A stretch of 64,000 bases of DNA from Faecalibacterium prausnitzii (GCF_003287405.1 NZ_PRLD01000004.1:1-64000), one strand, 5' to 3'. Counted from the first letter of the stretch, positions 16,203-24,761 are shown. A program made the numbers and translations. Notes: generated by a model from the sequence alone, not told the origin.

Positions 16203-17210
16203 ATGCCGTCCCTGAAGGATCTGGCAAAAGAGTGCGGCGTATCCGTCGCAACTGTCAGTAAGGCGCTGAACAACCAGCCGGACATCGCACCGGCCACGCG
16301 GGAACGCATCCGTGCAGCGGCTCGCCGCGTAGGGTATCTGCCCAACGCAGCAGCCCGGGCGCTGAAAACCAACCGTACTTACAACCTTGGCGTTCTGTTC
16401 GTAGATGAAAAGCAGAGCGGCCTGACCCACGAATACTTCTCCGCAGTGCTGGACAGCTTCAAGGTAGAAGCAGAAAAGCGCGGCTATGATATCACCTTCA
16501 TCAACCACAACATCAGCGGCAAGTCCATGAGCTATCTGGAACATTGCCACTACCGGGGTGTGGACGGCGTGGTGATCGCCTGCGTGAACTTTTACGATCC
16601 GCAGGTGGTGGAGCTGGTCAACGGCGATGTGCCGGTGGTGACCATCGACCATGTGTTCAACAACCGGATGGCGATCCTTTCAGACAACGTGGTTGGCACA
16701 AAGGCTCTGGTACAGCAGGCATGGGCCTGCGGACACCGGCGCATCGCCTTCATCCACGGCGAAAAGACCGCCGTTACCGAGAACCGCTTGGCAGGCTTCT
16801 ATCAGGCCTGCGAGGAACTGGGGCTGAAGGTGCCGGAGGAGTACGTCCGCTGCGGTGTGTACCACGATGTGGATCGCTGCGCAGAGGAGACCCGGGCGCT
16901 GCTGGCACTGCCGCAGCGGCCCACCTGCATCATCTTCCCGGATGACTTTTCCGCACTGGGCGGCTACAACGCCCTGAGCGAAGCGGGTCTGAGCATCCCG
17001 GAGGACATCTCGGTGATGGGATACGATGGCATCTATCTCTCCCGGGTGGTCAAGCCCTCGCTGGTGACCTACCAGCAGAACACAAAATCCCTTGGTAGGC
17101 TGGCAGCGGATAAGCTGATCGAGCTGATCGAGCATCCGCGTGTGACCCTGCCGGAGCAGATCCGGGTGTCCGGCAAACTGCTGGACGGCGGCTCCGTCCG
17201 CATCCTTTAA
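16203..17210 (+). CDS. LacI family transcriptional regulator
   Basis: 335 aa, standard length. The N-terminal helix-turn-helix (SLKDLAKECGVSVATVSKAL) and hinge helix (NAAARALKT) are intact and a periplasmic-binding-protein-like sensor domain follows (YNLGVLFVDE onward). The ATG at 16203 was chosen: it has GGAAGGAGG and begins the canonical DNA-binding domain. It sits between the divergent GH94 phosphorylase and the sugar ABC genes, so it very likely controls both, with a cellobiose-related inducer. Two identical 16-mers in the divergent promoters are its likely operators. The binding protein gene starts 78 nt downstream. Confidence 0.92.
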   Translation: MPSLKDLAKECGVSVATVSKALNNQPDIAPATRERIRAAARRVGYLPNAAARALKTNRTYNLGVLFVDEKQSGLTHEYFSAVLDSFKVEAEKRGYDITFINHNISGKSMSYLEHCHYRGVDGVVIACVNFYDPQVVELVNGDVPVVTIDHVFNNRMAILSDNVVGTKALVQQAWACGHRRIAFIHGEKTAVTENRLAGFYQACEELGLKVPEEYVRCGVYHDVDRCAEETRALLALPQRPTCIIFPDDFSALGGYNALSEAGLSIPEDISVMGYDGIYLSRVVKPSLVTYQQNTKSLGRLAADKLIELIEHPRVTLPEQIRVSGKLLDGGSVRIL

Positions 17211-17288
17211 CAAAGGCCCACAACTCCCGGCGCGGAGTTTTTGAGTATGAATTTTTTAATTGGAAAACCATGAAGGAGGTTTACCCTT

Positions 17289-18734
17289 ATGAAAAAGATC
17301 TCTCGTCGTAATTTCCTGCTCGCTTCCGGTGTCGTGACGATTGGTGCTGCTCTGGCAGCCTGCGGCGGCGGCTCTTCCAGCAGCACTGCTGCTTCCTCTG
17401 CGGCTCCCGCATCCTCCGCTGCTGCTTCTGCTCCGGCTGCTGCCGAGGGCAAGGTGCTGAACATCTGGTGCTGGAATGATGAGTTCCAGAGCCGCTTCAA
17501 CGACTACTATCCCGAGGTCAAGGAGATCGCAGCCGACAAGTCCACCACCACCCTGAAGGACGGCACCACCGTGAAGTGGACCATCAACGCCAACGAGAAC
17601 AACAACTACCAGAACAAGCTGGACGAGGCTCTGCTGAATCAGGACTCCGCTGCCGATGATGACAAGATCGACATCTTCCTGATCGAGGCTGACTACGCTC
17701 TGAAGTATGTGGATTCCGACTATGTTCTGGATGTCAAGAAGGATATCGGCCTAACCGATTCCGATCTGGCCGGCCAGTACCAGTACACCAAGGATATCGT
17801 TTCTGTGGACGGCAGCCAGCGCGGCACCACCTGGCAGGCTACCCCGGGTCTGTTCGCATACCGCCGCAGCATTGCCAAGGAGGTGCTGGGCACCGATGAC
17901 CCCGCCGAAGTGCAGACCTACCTGTCCGACTGGGATAAGTTCAACGATGTAGCTGCCAAGGCTGCTGCCAAGGGCTACAAGATGCTGTCCGGCTTTGACG
18001 ATGCATACCGCACCTTCTCCAACAACGTCTCCGCACCCTGGGTCACCGGCACCACCGTTACCGTGGACGAGAACCTGATGAAGTGGGTGGATCAGACCAA
18101 GGAGTACACCGACAAGGGCTACAACAACAAGTCCAGCCTGTGGGACAGCCAGTGGGCTTCCGATCAGGGCCCCACCGGTAAGGTGTTCGGCTTCTTCTAC
18201 TCCACTTGGGGCATCAACTTCACCCTGCTGGGCAACTCTCTGGCAACTCCTACCGCTGAGGGCGGCAAGGAAGAGGTTGGCAACGGCATCTACGGCGACT
18301 ACGCTGTGTGCGAAGGCCCTCAGCCCTACTACTGGGGCGGCACCTGGATCTGCGGCGCAGCCGGCAGCGACAACCTTGAGACCATCAAGGACGTTATGCT
18401 GAAGCTGACCTGCGATGAAGCCATCATGAAGCAGATCACCATGGATACGCAGGATTACACCAACAACGAGAAGGCCATGAACGAGATCGCCAGCAGCGAT
18501 TACAAGTCCGACTTCCTCGGCGGCCAGAACCACATCGCTCTGTTTGCAGAGGCTGCAACCAAGATCGATATGTCCAACGCCGGCCCGTACGATCAGGGCC
18601 TGAACGAGAGCTTCCAGAACGCTTTCAAGGATTACTTCACCGGCAACGTGGAGGAGGATGCCGCCAAGGCAAACTTCGAGACCGCCATCAAGGAGAAGTA
18701 CCCCGAGCTGACCGATGTGGTCTGGCCCGCATAA
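17289..18734 (+). CDS. Carbohydrate ABC transporter substrate-binding lipoprotein
   Basis: 481 aa. A lipoprotein signal with twin-arginine-like SRRNFLL and lipobox LAAC (lipidated Cys at residue 25) is followed by a Ser/Ala-rich linker to about residue 53. The rest is a family-1 extracellular solute-binding protein (LNIWCWNDEFQSRF, then FGFFYSTWGINFTLLG and QPYYWGGTWICG). The ribosome site is GAAGGAGG. It binds sugar outside the membrane and delivers it to the two permeases encoded next. Placement beside cellobiose phosphorylase suggests cellobiose or short cellodextrins. A strong stem-loop just after the gene may keep its mRNA more abundant than the permease part. Confidence 0.92.
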   Translation: MKKISRRNFLLASGVVTIGAALAACGGGSSSSTAASSAAPASSAAASAPAAAEGKVLNIWCWNDEFQSRFNDYYPEVKEIAADKSTTTLKDGTTVKWTINANENNNYQNKLDEALLNQDSAADDDKIDIFLIEADYALKYVDSDYVLDVKKDIGLTDSDLAGQYQYTKDIVSVDGSQRGTTWQATPGLFAYRRSIAKEVLGTDDPAEVQTYLSDWDKFNDVAAKAAAKGYKMLSGFDDAYRTFSNNVSAPWVTGTTVTVDENLMKWVDQTKEYTDKGYNNKSSLWDSQWASDQGPTGKVFGFFYSTWGINFTLLGNSLATPTAEGGKEEVGNGIYGDYAVCEGPQPYYWGGTWICGAAGSDNLETIKDVMLKLTCDEAIMKQITMDTQDYTNNEKAMNEIASSDYKSDFLGGQNHIALFAEAATKIDMSNAGPYDQGLNESFQNAFKDYFTGNVEEDAAKANFETAIKEKYPELTDVVWPA

Positions 18735-18764
18735 GCGGTTTTACTCCGAACTGAAAATTGAAGC

Positions 18765-18798
18765 AAAGGGGCGGGCGGCGTATCTCGCCCGCCCCTTT
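18765..18798 (+). terminator. Intercistronic stem-loop between binding protein and permease
   Basis: AAAGGGGCGGGC (18765-18776) pairs perfectly with GCCCGCCCCTTT (18787-18798). Only GGTTTT follows, so it is more likely a partial terminator or mRNA-stabilising hairpin that lowers permease relative to binding-protein expression. Confidence 0.65.
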
Positions 18799-18831
18799 GG
18801 TTTTGCTGTGACCCGGCAGGAGGGAGATCTC

Positions 18832-19809
18832 ATGGGAGAAAAAACAAAAAAGAAAGGGTCGATCAGCTACGCGAAATGGGGTTATATCTTCATTGCACCG
18901 TTCTTTATCATCTTCGCGGTATTCCAGCTGATCCCTCTGGCATCCACCATCTATTACAGCTTTTTTGAGTATTACCGCAGCGGTCTGAAGATCATCGGAC
19001 CCAACTTTGTGGGTCTGAAAAACTACATCACCCTGTTCGCGACCGATCTACCCAAGTATTTCAGCAACACGCTGATCCTGTGGATCATCGGTTTTATCCC
19101 GCAGATCGTCGTCTCGCTGCTGCTGGCGGCATGGTTCACCGACCTGCGGCTGAAGCTGAAGGGACAGACCTTCTTCAAGACGGTCATCTATATGCCCAAC
19201 CTGATCATGGCCTCGGCCTTCGCAATGCTGTTCTTCGCCCTGTTCTCGGATAACGGCCCGGTGAACGCAGTGCTGCTGAGCATGGGCTGGATCAAGACCC
19301 CCATCAGCTTTTTGAATACCGTGTGGGGCAACCGTGGCCTTGTGGGCCTGATGAACTTCCTGATGTGGTTCGGCAACACCACCATCATGCTGATGGCAGC
19401 CATTATGGGCGTAGATCCCACCCTATACGAGGCTGCGGAGCTGGACGGCTGCACCCCGAACCAGATGTTCTGGAAGATCACCCTGCCCCTGATCCGTCCC
19501 ATTCTGGTCTATGTGATGATCACCTCCATGATCGGCGGCCTGCAAATGTTCGATGTGCCGCAGATCCTGACCAACGGCAAGGGCGGCCCCGACCGTACCT
19601 CCACCACCATGATCATGTACCTGAACAACCACCTGTTCAGCAAGAACTACGGCATGGCCGGTGCAGTATCTGTGGTGCTGTTCCTTGTGTGTGCAGTGCT
19701 GTGCGTCGTCGTGTACTTCTCGCTGACCAAGGAAGATGACGGCCTGACCAAGGCCCAGCGCAAGGAACTGAAAGCGGCCAAAAAGGCTGCTGCCAAAGGA
19801 GGGAAATAA
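18832..19809 (+). CDS. Sugar ABC transporter permease (MalF/UgpA type)
   Basis: 325 aa. Six membrane segments after a Lys-rich cytoplasmic start. The EAA loop that docks the ATPase is seen as YEAAELDGCTPNQMFWKITLP. The ATG at 18832 has GGCAGGAGGG upstream; the frame is open further upstream through the stem-loop. It pairs with the permease encoded 2 nt downstream. The C-terminus is a Lys/Ala-rich tail. No ATPase gene is in this operon, so a shared MsmX-like ATPase encoded elsewhere is expected. Confidence 0.92.
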   Translation: MGEKTKKKGSISYAKWGYIFIAPFFIIFAVFQLIPLASTIYYSFFEYYRSGLKIIGPNFVGLKNYITLFATDLPKYFSNTLILWIIGFIPQIVVSLLLAAWFTDLRLKLKGQTFFKTVIYMPNLIMASAFAMLFFALFSDNGPVNAVLLSMGWIKTPISFLNTVWGNRGLVGLMNFLMWFGNTTIMLMAAIMGVDPTLYEAAELDGCTPNQMFWKITLPLIRPILVYVMITSMIGGLQMFDVPQILTNGKGGPDRTSTTMIMYLNNHLFSKNYGMAGAVSVVLFLVCAVLCVVVYFSLTKEDDGLTKAQRKELKAAKKAAAKGGK

Positions 19810-19811
19810 GT

Positions 19812-20678
19812 ATGGCACATACGCCTAAAAACCAGTCCGAAAAGGCGATTCTGACCGCCCGCCGTGCGTGGTGCTATCTGGTGCTGGTGCTGATCAGCTT
19901 TCTGTGCCTGTTCTTCTTCTATGTGCTGATCATCAACTCCACCCGCACCCACTTCGAAATCCAGAAGGGCTTCTCGCTGATGCCGGGCAAGTCCATCATC
20001 ACAAACTTCCGCAATGTGCTTACGGACGCCAACATCCCTGTGGTAAGCGGCATCCGCAACAGCCTGCTGGTGTCTGCCTGCTCGGCAGCGCTCAGCGTTT
20101 ACTTCTCGGCACTGACGGCCTACGGCATCTACGCCTATAACTTCAAATTCAAAAAGGCTGCCTTTGCCCTGATCCTGCTCATCATGACCATGCCCACACA
20201 GGTGTCCGCACTGGGCTTTCTGCAGTTAATCTCCAAGATGGGCTTGAAAAACAGCTTCATCCCGCTGATCGTCCCCAGCATTGCGGCCCCCACTGTGTTC
20301 TTCTTCATGAAGCAGTATCTGGACGCCTCCCTTCCCATGGAGATCGTGGAAGCCGCCCGCATTGACGGCGCAGGCGAGTTCTATACCTTTAATAAGATCG
20401 TGCTGCCCATCATGAAGCCGGCTCTGGCTGTGCAGGCCATCTTCTCCTTCGTGGCAAGCTGGAACAACTACTTCATCCCGGCTCTGGTGCTGGACACCGC
20501 CGACAAAAAGACCCTGCCTATCCTCATCGCCCAGCTGCGCAGCGCGGACTTCCTGAAGTTCGATATGGGCAAGGTGTACATGATGGTGGCCATCGCCATT
20601 CTGCCGGTCATCATCGTCTACCTGCTGCTGTCCAAGTTCATCGTCCGCGGCGTTGCTCTTGGCGGCGTTAAAGGCTAA
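19812..20678 (+). CDS. Sugar ABC transporter permease (MalG type)
   Basis: 288 aa, six membrane segments, with the EAA loop VEAARIDGAGEFYTFNKIVLP (in part). It is the second half of the sugar channel, starting 2 nt after the preceding permease stop, with GGAGGGAAATAAGT as ribosome site. The stop codon touches the start of structured-RNA copy C, and a strong terminator follows at 20832. Confidence 0.92.
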   Translation: MAHTPKNQSEKAILTARRAWCYLVLVLISFLCLFFFYVLIINSTRTHFEIQKGFSLMPGKSIITNFRNVLTDANIPVVSGIRNSLLVSACSAALSVYFSALTAYGIYAYNFKFKKAAFALILLIMTMPTQVSALGFLQLISKMGLKNSFIPLIVPSIAAPTVFFFMKQYLDASLPMEIVEAARIDGAGEFYTFNKIVLPIMKPALAVQAIFSFVASWNNYFIPALVLDTADKKTLPILIAQLRSADFLKFDMGKVYMMVAIAILPVIIVYLLLSKFIVRGVALGGVKG

Positions 20679-20786
20679 AATTGCGACCGCCGCCTGCGGC
20701 GGAAACAGGGAGCAATTTTTGGCGCAGCGGTCTGCAAGACGCGAGACCCGCCCAAGGGTCGAAGCGGATGCAGGGCACCGCAAGAG
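20677..20786 (+). ncRNA. Dispersed structured-RNA candidate, copy C
   Basis: It begins at the permease stop codon. AAAATTGC/GCAATTTT closes CCGCC-TGC-GGCGG with GAAACAGGG behind it; then GCGG/CCGC, CTGC/GCAG and GACCC/GGGTC with loop GCCCAA. Relative to copies A and B, three of these helices differ in sequence but keep pairing. Confidence 0.65.
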
Positions 20787-20831
20787 GTTTTAAGCGAACA
20801 ATAACACCTTCATTTCTCTGTTACAGCATAG

Positions 20832-20866
20832 CAAAGCCCCCGGGGGTCACACCCTCGGGGGCTTTG
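20832..20866 (+). terminator. Sugar ABC operon terminator
   Basis: CAAAGCCCCCG pairs with CGGGGGCTTTG; the U-tract is short. It lies after RNA copy C. Confidence 0.7.
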
Positions 20867-20885
20867 TGCGTAAGTTGAAGAAAAA

Positions 20886-20990
20886 ACGATTTGGAATGCG
20901 CTCCGCGTTCGCTTTGCGCATAAATAGCGGAAAGAATATTTTTATGTTTGCAACTCTGGAAAATCTGCGGATTTTCCAGAGTTGCTTTTT
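20886..20990 (+). repeat. Composite repeat R3
   Basis: The module ACGATTTGGAATGCGCTCCG... continues to ATAAATAGCGGAAA, then the perfect hairpin GCAACTCTGGAAAATC-TGCG-GATTTTCCAGAGTTGC (20950-20985) and five T. It is the cleanest copy and can act as a terminator. Confidence 0.75.
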
Positions 20991-21036
20991 CAAGAGAGGG
21001 ACGTAGCCGGAAACTTTCCCGCCATGCCAAAGGCCA

Positions 21037-21168
21037 CCCCCTCAGGCTCACTACGTTCGCGAGCTCCCCCAAGGGGACGCCTTTGCGCTATGCCGAAAAC
21101 TTTCCCGCCACTGCCAAAAGCCGTCCCCTTGGGGAAGGTGGCATCGCCGCAGGCGATGACGGAAGGGG
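21037..21168. repeat. REP/MITE-like palindromic element, copy 2
   Basis: CCCCCTCAGG...AGCTCCCCCAAGGGGA and TCCCCTTGGGGAAGG...GGAAGGGG form nested inverted repeats related to those at 6625-6759 and 49014-49179. No coding capacity. Confidence 0.65.
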
Positions 21169-21240
21169 TATCCCCGCAGCGCCGCGCTTTCACAGAAAGC
21201 GGTGCTGCAAATGCTGCTGCCCTTCACGCCCCACCCGTGA

Positions 21241-21457
21241 AAAGGGGATTCAGAAACGCCCGCAGGCGTTTCTGAATCCCGAATTAAAAATAATTTTCCG
21301 CTGAAAATGGCTAGAGTGCAACAACGACGACCGCCACCAGCGGTGGAAACAGGGAGGAGTTGTTGGGGCAGCGGCCAGCAAGACGCGAGTGCCGCCCAAG
21401 GCACGATGCGGATGCTGGGTGCCGCAACCCGATAGCGGAAGCCATTCAAAATCGTCC
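21241..21457 (-). repeat. Composite repeat R4, interrupted by RNA copy B
   Basis: The hairpin GGGATTCAGAAACGCC-TGCG-GGCGTTTCTGAATCCC (21280-21245) and the TTTTCCGCT part of the module (to ~21303) lie on one side. The remaining CATTCAAAATCGTCC part (21443-21457) lies on the other. RNA copy B sits between them, bounded by AATGGCT (21306-21312) and AGCCATT (21440-21446). Confidence 0.6.
21318..21431 (+). ncRNA. Dispersed structured-RNA candidate, copy B
   Basis: CAACAAC/GTTGTTG closes CCACC-AGC-GGTGG and GAAACAGGG; then GCGG/CCGC, CCAGC/GCTGG and GTGCC/GGCAC with loop GCCCAA. It is about 80 percent identical by eye to copies A and C outside the stems. It reads toward the 3' end of def, which is on the other strand. 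Confidence 0.65.
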
Positions 21458-21481
21458 CACGCGGGGGAGTGTGCGATGGGG

Positions 21482-21892
21482 TCAAATCAAGATCCCATCG
21501 CAATGGTCGATCTCGTGCTGGATGATCTGCGCTGTCCAGCCGGTAAAGGTCTTGATGCGCAGCTTGCCGTCCAAGGTCTGGTACTGCACCTTGATGCTCT
21601 GCCAGCGCTTTGTTTTCCGCACACCTTCCAGCGAAAGACAGCCCTCTTCGGCTTCGTACTGGCCGGACTTTTTCAGGATGACCGGGTTGAACAGCACTAA
21701 ATACCCGTCCTCAGCTTCCACCGCGATGATGCGCTTGCGCACGCCGATCATGTTGGCAGCCATGCCCACACAGCCGTCGGCGTGGGCGGTCAGGGTGTCC
21801 AGTAAGTCCAGCGCAACAGGGGCATCCTCCGGGGTGGCAGGGGCGGACTTCTGCGCCAGAAACAGCGGGTCGTGCATGATGGGCTGGATCAT
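21482..21892 (-). CDS. def: Peptide deformylase
   Basis: 136 aa, at the short end for the family. It removes the N-formyl group from new proteins. All three metal motifs are present: GCVGMAANMIG (a variant of GxGLAAPQIG seen in some Firmicutes), EGCLS with the metal Cys, and QHEIDH (HExxH). The C-terminal helix after HEIDH is very short, as in type-3-like or minimal forms, so activity is probable but not certain. It starts 14 nt after brnQ and probably shares that transcript. Confidence 0.87.
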   Translation of the reverse strand: MIQPIMHDPLFLAQKSAPATPEDAPVALDLLDTLTAHADGCVGMAANMIGVRKRIIAVEAEDGYLVLFNPVILKKSGQYEAEEGCLSLEGVRKTKRWQSIKVQYQTLDGKLRIKTFTGWTAQIIQHEIDHCDGILI

Positions 21893-21906
21893 AGTAAAAT
21901 CTCCTA

Positions 21907-23187
21907 TTATTTTTTAGTTCTGCTTAAAAGAATGCCTGCCAGCAGCCCGGCGGCAGCCGGGAGCACCCAGCCAAAGCCCAGTGCCGCTAGTGGCAGGGCG
22001 TTGGCAAGGGCAGAAAGTGCGCCAAGCGGCAGCGCAGCGGCAATGCTCTGCACGGCGGTGCAGCCAATGCACAGCGGGTAGACCCGGCGGCGCTGCTCCA
22101 GCCCGGGCACGAAGGAAAGCGCAATCAGCACAATGGCTACCGGGTACAGCGCGTTGAGCACCGGGACGGACAGACGCAGGATCTCTGCCAGCCCCAGATT
22201 TGCGATCAGCATACTGGCAACGGCAAAAAAGGCGGCAAGAGCAGGGTAGGGGATGCGGGGCAGCAGGGTGTGGAAATACTCTCCCACACAGGCGATCAGC
22301 CCCACACAGGTGTTGAAGCAGGCCAGCATAAAGATGGCCGCAAGCAGCACCAGCCCCGCTTTACCGAACAGCCGCTCCGCCAGCACGGTCAGCACCTCGG
22401 CACCGGTGGCAAGGCCGGGCACGGCGGCACCGGTCAACGCTCCGGCGTGCCCCAGCATGGCATAGACCGCCAGCAGCAGCCCGCCCGCCACAAGACCGGC
22501 ACGGATGGCACTGCGCTGCACGTCCTGCTCCCGGGCAACGCCCTGCGCCCGGATGTTCATGGCGATGACCGCGCCAAAGTTCAGTGCGGCAAGGGCGTCC
22601 ATGGTCTGGTAACCGTACAATACGCCTTGTAAAATGACCGCTGAACTATACGCATCGGTGGGCGCACCGTACTGCGCCGCCAGCGGGTGTAGCAAACAGC
22701 CGCCGAACAGGATCAAAATCAGAACCAGCAGGCAGGGGCAGAGCAGCCTGCCCAGCCAGCGGGTGAGCCTGTCCGGGCGCAGCGCTACCAGAAAGGCCGC
22801 GCCGAAGAACAGCACGGAGTACCCCAGCTGCAGCCTGGCGCTGCTGCCCAGCAGCGGGGTGAGCATGGCAAACGAGGTGCTTGCGGTGCGCGGAATGGCC
22901 AGACACGGCCCGATGGACAGGTAGATCAAAATCATGAACACCTGCGCGAACACCGGATGCACCCGCCCGGCAAGCTTATCCAGACCGTCAGCCCGTGCCA
23001 CCGCGATGACCCCTGCAACCGGCAGACCCACGGCACTGAGGGCAAGCCCCAGAAAGGCGGGCCAGAAGTTTACCTCCGCCTTTGCACCCAGATCGGGTGG
23101 GAAGATCAGGTTGCCCGCCCCGAAAAACATGGAAAATAACGTAAAACCGACAAGCAGCAGCTTGCGGCCCTTGAGCGCTTTTGTCAA
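21907..23187 (-). CDS. brnQ: Branched-chain amino acid:cation symporter (LIVCS)
   Basis: 426 aa, normal length, about twelve membrane segments. The opening GFTLFSMFFGAGNLIFPP is the family signature, and AIPRTASTSFAM and GYQTMDALAAL are further conserved blocks. It imports Leu, Ile and Val with Na+ or H+. TTG at 23187 was chosen as start because it directly precedes the conserved N-terminus and has GAGAGG upstream. A longer open frame begins at 23217 with an Arg-rich extension that has no ribosome site. The promoter is at 23240-23268. Confidence 0.88.
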   Translation of the reverse strand: MTKALKGRKLLLVGFTLFSMFFGAGNLIFPPDLGAKAEVNFWPAFLGLALSAVGLPVAGVIAVARADGLDKLAGRVHPVFAQVFMILIYLSIGPCLAIPRTASTSFAMLTPLLGSSARLQLGYSVLFFGAAFLVALRPDRLTRWLGRLLCPCLLVLILILFGGCLLHPLAAQYGAPTDAYSSAVILQGVLYGYQTMDALAALNFGAVIAMNIRAQGVAREQDVQRSAIRAGLVAGGLLLAVYAMLGHAGALTGAAVPGLATGAEVLTVLAERLFGKAGLVLLAAIFMLACFNTCVGLIACVGEYFHTLLPRIPYPALAAFFAVASMLIANLGLAEILRLSVPVLNALYPVAIVLIALSFVPGLEQRRRVYPLCIGCTAVQSIAAALPLGALSALANALPLAALGFGWVLPAAAGLLAGILLSRTKK

Positions 23188-23239
23188 TACCGTCCTCTCT
23201 TTCCTGCGCCGGCGCAAAGATGCACCGTATACTGTACCC

Positions 23240-23268
23240 AGTTTACACTGGATGCAAATTCATGTCAA
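23240..23268 (-). promoter_or_regulatory. brnQ-def promoter
   Basis: Minus strand perfect TTGACA (23268-23263), 17 nt, TAAACT (23245-23240). Confidence 0.8.
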
Positions 23269-23354
23269 TCATACGACGGTTGAATAAAAGTATATACAAA
23301 GCGAGCCGACCCGCCGCAGGTGGTGCACAGGTCATTCCCCTTTGCGGGACGGTA

Positions 23355-23363
23355 TGGTATACT
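23355..23363 (+). promoter_or_regulatory. Extended -10 promoter for the orphan ABC pair
   Basis: ATGGTATACT fits an extended -10; no clear -35. It is 35 nt upstream of the permease start. Confidence 0.5.
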
Positions 23364-23397
23364 ATACCTTATAATGGGAAGCGGAAGAGGGCAGTTT

Positions 23398-24168
23398 ATG
23401 AAGCAGAACAAGCAGTTTTTCCGCCGTCTGCTGGCGGTGGCGTTCTGGCTGACGGTCTGGCAGGCCGCAGCCATGGCCATCGGGCAGGAGGTGTTTCTGG
23501 TATCGCCGGTGCAGGCGCTGCGCACTTTGGTGCAATTGCTGCCAAGGGCAGATTTCTGGCAGCGGGTGGGCTTCAGCTCAGGGCGCATTTTGCTGGGTTT
23601 TGTGCTGGGCGCAGTGGTCAGCGTGGTGCTGGCGGTGTGCGCCGCCCGGTGGAGCGCCGCCGATGCGCTGCTGGCTCCGGTGATGCAGCTGGTCAAGGCC
23701 ACGCCGGTGGCAAGCTTTATCATTCTGGCGCTGGTCTGGGTGCGGGGCAGTGCCCTTTCGGTGCTCATCAGCTTTCTGATGGTGTTGCCGGTGCTGTACG
23801 GCGCGGTGCGCACCGGCATTGCCGGGGCAGACGTGCAGCTGCTGGAGATGGCAGCGGTATTCCGTCTGCCGCCGGGTCGCCGCCTGCGGTCAATCTGGCT
23901 GCCTGCGGTGCTGCCGGCATTCCGGCAGGGGTGCAGCGTAGCGCTGGGCATTTGCTGGAAAAGCGGCGTGGCGGCCGAGGTCATTGGCCTGCCCAACGGC
24001 AGCATCGGCGATGCGCTCTACCGCGCCAAGATCACCCTTTCCACCGGGGAGTTGTTTGCGTGGACCTTTGTCATCATCCTGCTGAGCGCAGGCTTTGAAA
24101 AGCTGTTCCTGTTTGCATTGGATAAGGCCGTTGGCGCAGTGCTGGGAGAGGAGGGGACAAAATGCTGA
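23398..24168 (+). CDS. ABC transporter permease (SsuC/TauC/ThiX type)
   Basis: 256 aa with six membrane segments in the pattern of the nitrate/sulfonate/taurine permease family: FWQRVGFSSGRILLGFVLG, LLAPVMQLVKATPVASFIIL and GICWKSGVAAEVIG. The ATG at 23398 has GGAAGAGGGC upstream. It overlaps the ATPase gene by 7 nt. No substrate-binding protein is encoded nearby, so the substrate cannot be inferred from context; sulfonates, nitrate, pyrimidine precursors or similar are possible. Confidence 0.85.
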   Translation: MKQNKQFFRRLLAVAFWLTVWQAAAMAIGQEVFLVSPVQALRTLVQLLPRADFWQRVGFSSGRILLGFVLGAVVSVVLAVCAARWSAADALLAPVMQLVKATPVASFIILALVWVRGSALSVLISFLMVLPVLYGAVRTGIAGADVQLLEMAAVFRLPPGRRLRSIWLPAVLPAFRQGCSVALGICWKSGVAAEVIGLPNGSIGDALYRAKITLSTGELFAWTFVIILLSAGFEKLFLFALDKAVGAVLGEEGTKC

Positions 24169-24755
24169 AGCTTCAACACCTGACAAAGCGGTTCGGCACA
24201 GCGCCGCTCTTCACCGACCTGTGCATGGAGGTGAACACCCCTGTGGTGCTGTGGGCACCCAGCGGCTGGGGCAAGACCACCCTGCTGCGCATCCTGATGG
24301 GGCTGGAACGCCCCACCGCCGGCAGTGTGGAGGGTGCGGGCCGGGTGGCAGCGGTCTTTCAGGAAGACCGCCTTTGTCCCCAGCTGAACGCCGTGCAGAA
24401 CGTCACCTTGGTGCTTCCGGGGGCAGAAAACCAGTACAAAGAGCAAATTATAAGCGATTTTCAACAACTTGGAATGGACATTGCAGCCTTGCAGCTGCCT
24501 GCCCGCAGGCTTTCCGGCGGGCAAAAGCGGCGGGTGGCGCTGCTGCGGGCGCTGTGGGCACCCAGCGACACCCTGCTATTGGACGAGCCCTTTACCGGCA
24601 TGGACCCGGACACCTTGCAGCGGGCAGCGGCACTGCTGCGGCAGCGCTGCGCGGGCAAGCCGGTGCTGCTGGCCACCCACGATGAAAGCGCTATCCGCGC
24701 CCTTGGCTGGCGGGTGGTGGAACTGGAAAAGCTGGGGACAAGAGCCAAAGCCTGA
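24162..24755 (+). CDS. ABC transporter ATP-binding protein (SsuB/TauB type)
   Basis: 197 aa, shorter than the usual ~250 of this family. Walker A APSGWGKTT, signature LSGGQKRRVALLRAL, Walker B TLLLDEPF and switch His ATHD are all intact, so it should hydrolyse ATP. The C-terminal extension common in SsuB is missing. It overlaps the permease gene by 7 nt and is convergent with hemW, whose stop lies 6 nt beyond its own. Confidence 0.87.
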   Translation: MLKLQHLTKRFGTAPLFTDLCMEVNTPVVLWAPSGWGKTTLLRILMGLERPTAGSVEGAGRVAAVFQEDRLCPQLNAVQNVTLVLPGAENQYKEQIISDFQQLGMDIAALQLPARRLSGGQKRRVALLRALWAPSDTLLLDEPFTGMDPDTLQRAAALLRQRCAGKPVLLATHDESAIRALGWRVVELEKLGTRAKA

Positions 24756-24761
24756 GAGGGC

